Assembly (NCBI GenBank): GCA_045576355.1 | Contig: JAZNGG010000027.1 | Location: 61,291-125,290, forward strand | Direction: 5' to 3' | Source of the DNA: Liminaster sp045576355 | GTDB taxonomy: Bacteria; Bacteroidota; Bacteroidia; Bacteroidales; UBA3663 | DNA length: 64,000 nucleotides | In this document: in pieces, positions 61,563 to 64,000 of the stretch | Layout: every line of letters starts with the position of its first letter | How positions within the stretch are numbered: the stretch's first letter is position 1 | The notes under the pieces: model-generated | Told to the model about the DNA's origin: nothing | The model's database searches: none | The model's input: the letters and a program-made list of their open reading frames with translations, nothing else | Made by a program: the position numbers and the translations under genes

Positions 61563-61991
61563 ATGGAAATAGAAAGAACTACCATTAATGAAAAACTCAT
61601 AACTTATAATATTATTGATGAGAGCCAACATGAGGCTACACAAAAGTGTACTGCCAATGGAAAATATTTTGCGACTAGTTTATTAGTTGCAGCATGGGGT
61701 TTTCTATTTGAAGAAGAACTGCCATTTATGCGAATACTTTTGATCGCAACAATTATTTTAGGACTGATTTATTTTGCATGTGATACTTGGAGGTCTTTTA
61801 AAGTTGCTTATGATATTCATAAATTATGGGAAAAAGAGAGGTCAGATAATAACACATTTAAAGATATATGTCGCTCATTTAACAAATTGAGCGATTGGAG
61901 TTTTTGTATTTACAAAATTCAATTAGTTTTATTAGTACTTATTGTTCTAGTATTTATAATATACTGTGTTTTCAAACTTATAATGATATAA
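61563..61991 (+). CDS. hypothetical membrane protein, AT-rich gene
   Basis: 142 residues with three likely membrane helices (SLLVAAWGFLF, MRILLIATIILGLIYFACD and IQLVLLVLIVLVFIIYCVF) and a charged cytoplasmic or periplasmic loop between the second and third. No family is recognised. It sits between an unknown small gene and the LRR protein, close enough (11 nt and 26 nt) for one transcript. Confidence 0.6.
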   Translation: MEIERTTINEKLITYNIIDESQHEATQKCTANGKYFATSLLVAAWGFLFEEELPFMRILLIATIILGLIYFACDTWRSFKVAYDIHKLWEKERSDNNTFKDICRSFNKLSDWSFCIYKIQLVLLVLIVLVFIIYCVFKLIMI

Positions 61992-62017
61992 TATTCTTAA
62001 ATTTTCTTTTAACTATT

Positions 62018-64000
62018 ATGAAACGAATATTTCTATCCTGCGTGCTATCACTACTTACATTTGTCGGAATAAGCAAAACTATAGAATTTGAGGGCATTAA
62101 ATACAGAATCATCTCTTCTACAGAGGTAGAAGTCACAAAACAGCGAGAAACGATTCCAAGTAGAGTGAAAGGAGAAATAATTATTCCTGAATATGTCCCA
62201 ATCGATAATTTATTTTATAAAGTTACAAGTATTAGTGATAGTGCATTCTATTGGTGTCAAGACCTCACTTCTATTACTATTCCAAATAGTGTAAAATCAA
62301 TAGGGAAAGCGTCGTTTGAATCTTGTGGACTAAAATCAATAACACTTCCCAACAATATAAAAAAAATAGAAGAGGGGACATTCAACTTTTGCAAATGGCT
62401 CACTAACATAATTATTCCCAAAAGCGTAACAGCAATAGAAAAAAATGCGTTCAATTATTGCAGTAGTCTCTCATCCGTTACTATTCCAGATGGTGTGAGA
62501 TCAATTGGAGAATATGCATTCTCTGGTTCGGATCTCTTTTCCATTACCATTCCCAACAGTGTGACATCAATAGAAAAGCATGCTTTTTATAAGTGTGAAA
62601 AACTCTCTTCGGTTTCCATTGGGAAAAATGTAACAAAAATTGGTTTGAATCCCTTCGTGTGGTGTCGAGCTCTAACATCCATTGTAGTTGATAAAAACAA
62701 TATTAAATATGATTCTCGAGATAATTGTAATGCTATTATTGAAACAGCAACAAACACATTAGTATCAGGTTGTGCGACAACAAAAATTCCAAATGGAATA
62801 GCATCAATAGGAGAATATGCGTTTGAACGTTGTTATAAACTCACTTCCATAACTATTCCAAATAGTGTGATAAGCATAGAAAAGTCTGCATTTGAAAGAT
62901 GCTCTAAACTTACATCCATCTCTATTCCCAAAAATGTAACGAACATAGGTGAATATGCTTTCTATGGCTGTACAAAACTTACATCCATCTCTATTCCCAA
63001 AAATGTAACAAAAATTGGAAAAAATCCTTTCGGGGGTTGTATCGCTCTAACATCCATTGTTGTTGATAATAATAACATTAATTATGATTCTCGAGATAAT
63101 TGCAATGCTATCATAGAAACAGAAACGAACAAATTGGTCTCAGGATGTATCTCTACTAAGATTCCAAATAGTGTGATAAAAATAGGAGATAGAGCATTCA
63201 GAGATTGCAAGAATCTCTCATCCATAACTATTCCAAATAGTGTGACAGAAATAGGAGAAGATGCATTCTACTGGTGCGATAATCTCTCTAACATTACCAT
63301 TCCAAATAGTGTAACAAAAATAGGAGGTGGGGCATTCTGTTTATGCGAAAATCTCAAATCCATAACTATTCCAAATAGTGTAACAGAAATAGGTGAATAT
63401 GCATTCTCTAGTTGCAAAAGTCTCACATCCGTAACAATTCCTAAAGATGTAACAGAAATAGAAAAAAGTACATTTGCAGGTTGCGAAAATCTCAATTCTA
63501 TTATTATTCCTAATAGCGTGACAAAAATAGGAGAAAATGCATTTGCAAATTGCAAAAGTATCTCTACCATTTCCATTCCAAATGGTGTAACAACAATTGA
63601 GGAAGAAACATTCGTAGGTTGCGAAAATCTCAATTCTATTACTATTCCAAATAGTGTGACAACGATAGGGGAAAATGCATTTAAATGGTGCGAAAAACTA
63701 AATTCAATAAAAGGAAATAACAAATCTATTATAGATTATTTGGCGGTTTCGCCTTACAACTCCAATAAAACAATGTATAATTGGGCTAAAGAATCAATTG
63801 AAAATTCATTTAGTTATTATGCATATAGTAGAATTATGGAGTTATTAGAAGAGTGGCAGCAAAAAAAAGAGTATGAAACTACTGCACAATGGCAAACCCG
63901 CGTAACAGAAGAGAAAAGAGCGGAACATCTGAAAATCGTACAAAAACAAGTGCTAACAGAATTCATAGAGAAAAAAATGCCAAAAACGATAGTGAGTAAT
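62018..64000 (+). CDS. BspA-like leucine-rich-repeat protein, C-terminus cut by window edge
   Basis: The frame from ATG 62018 stays open for 661 codons to the last base. A signal peptide (MKRIFLSCVLSLLTFVGISK) is followed by about 20 LRR_5 repeats of about 23 residues, with consensus LTSITIPNSVTSIGEYAFxxC. Two longer spacers (VVDKNNIKYDSRDNCNAIIET and VVDNNNINYDSRDNCNAIIET) interrupt the run. After about residue 575 comes a helical, charged region (MELLEEWQQKKEYETTAQWQTRV) found in other Bacteroidales LRR proteins. It is likely an exported ligand-binding or adhesion protein. Confidence 0.85.
   Translation, partial: MKRIFLSCVLSLLTFVGISKTIEFEGIKYRIISSTEVEVTKQRETIPSRVKGEIIIPEYVPIDNLFYKVTSISDSAFYWCQDLTSITIPNSVKSIGKASFESCGLKSITLPNNIKKIEEGTFNFCKWLTNIIIPKSVTAIEKNAFNYCSSLSSVTIPDGVRSIGEYAFSGSDLFSITIPNSVTSIEKHAFYKCEKLSSVSIGKNVTKIGLNPFVWCRALTSIVVDKNNIKYDSRDNCNAIIETATNTLVSGCATTKIPNGIASIGEYAFERCYKLTSITIPNSVISIEKSAFERCSKLTSISIPKNVTNIGEYAFYGCTKLTSISIPKNVTKIGKNPFGGCIALTSIVVDNNNINYDSRDNCNAIIETETNKLVSGCISTKIPNSVIKIGDRAFRDCKNLSSITIPNSVTEIGEDAFYWCDNLSNITIPNSVTKIGGGAFCLCENLKSITIPNSVTEIGEYAFSSCKSLTSVTIPKDVTEIEKSTFAGCENLNSIIIPNSVTKIGENAFANCKSISTISIPNGVTTIEEETFVGCENLNSITIPNSVTTIGENAFKWCEKLNSIKGNNKSIIDYLAVSPYNSNKTMYNWAKESIENSFSYYAYSRIMELLEEWQQKKEYETTAQWQTRVTEEKRAEHLKIVQKQVLTEFIEKKMPKTIVSN

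Noticed and set aside
1..64000. Insertion sequences, prophage or integrative element
   Set aside because: No transposase, integrase, phage structural gene or tRNA with a flanking direct repeat was recognised.

Overview
The window comes from a Bacteroidales bacterium, most likely of the Prevotellaceae type. The evidence is: repeated Bacteroidetes promoters (TTTG about 19 nt before TAnnTTTG); a tmRNA whose tag reads GENNYALAA; several BspA-type leucine-rich-repeat proteins; secreted proteins ending in the 'NGKKxxVK' tail common in Prevotella; and a long Bacteroidetes-type NusB followed by yajC, a YbbR-domain gene and coaE. The genus assignment is inference.

Layout. Positions 1-14.5 kb are a minus-strand surface-polysaccharide locus: seven recognisable GT2/GT4 glycosyltransferases, a Wzy/WaaL-like membrane protein, three left-handed beta-helix acetyltransferases, two tandem acyltransferase-3 proteins and a DUF6625-like protein. 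The first gene runs off the left edge. At 14.7-16.8 kb lies a two-gene unit: a putative regulator and a transmembrane Ser/Thr kinase whose outer domain is made of BspA-type repeats. Divergently, 17.2-21.1 kb encodes two large secreted proteins with cohesin-like, dockerin-like, LRR and Ig-like domains. Positions 22.1-30.8 kb hold a PL11 rhamnogalacturonan lyase and housekeeping genes (ubiE/menG, groES, groEL, nusB, yajC, ybbR-like, coaE). Positions 31.1-37.0 kb are a MacAB-TolC-like efflux operon. Positions 37.2-43.7 kb hold a structured RNA, a secreted protein, an orphan PD-(D/E)XK nuclease, a GH43-like lipoprotein, a fluoride channel and tmRNA. Positions 43.9-49.0 kb are a compact fatty-acid/aryl-polyene-like cluster (ketosynthase, ACP, two hotdog dehydratases, MMPL exporter). 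Positions 49.5-58.9 kb hold an SLC13 permease, DUF805, DUF4294, a beta-barrel protein, a phosphoesterase lipoprotein, a beta-helix lipoprotein, trmO and nhaC. Positions 59.2-64 kb carry a second structured RNA, two secreted proteins (LPP20-like and DUF4384) and an AT-rich block with two unknown genes and a large BspA-like LRR protein cut by the right edge.

The most unusual content is non-coding. Four intergenic regions carry arrays with a 22-bp period that share sequence with each other, and one of them sits beside an 11-bp-period array. Seven intergenic regions carry pieces of a composite dispersed repeat, one of which separates groES from groEL. Two long rod-shaped RNAs of nearly equal length (122 and 123 nt) have their own promoters; the one at 59 kb can refold into an alternative 18-bp stem. 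No CRISPR array, insertion sequence, prophage, rRNA or tRNA gene was recognised.
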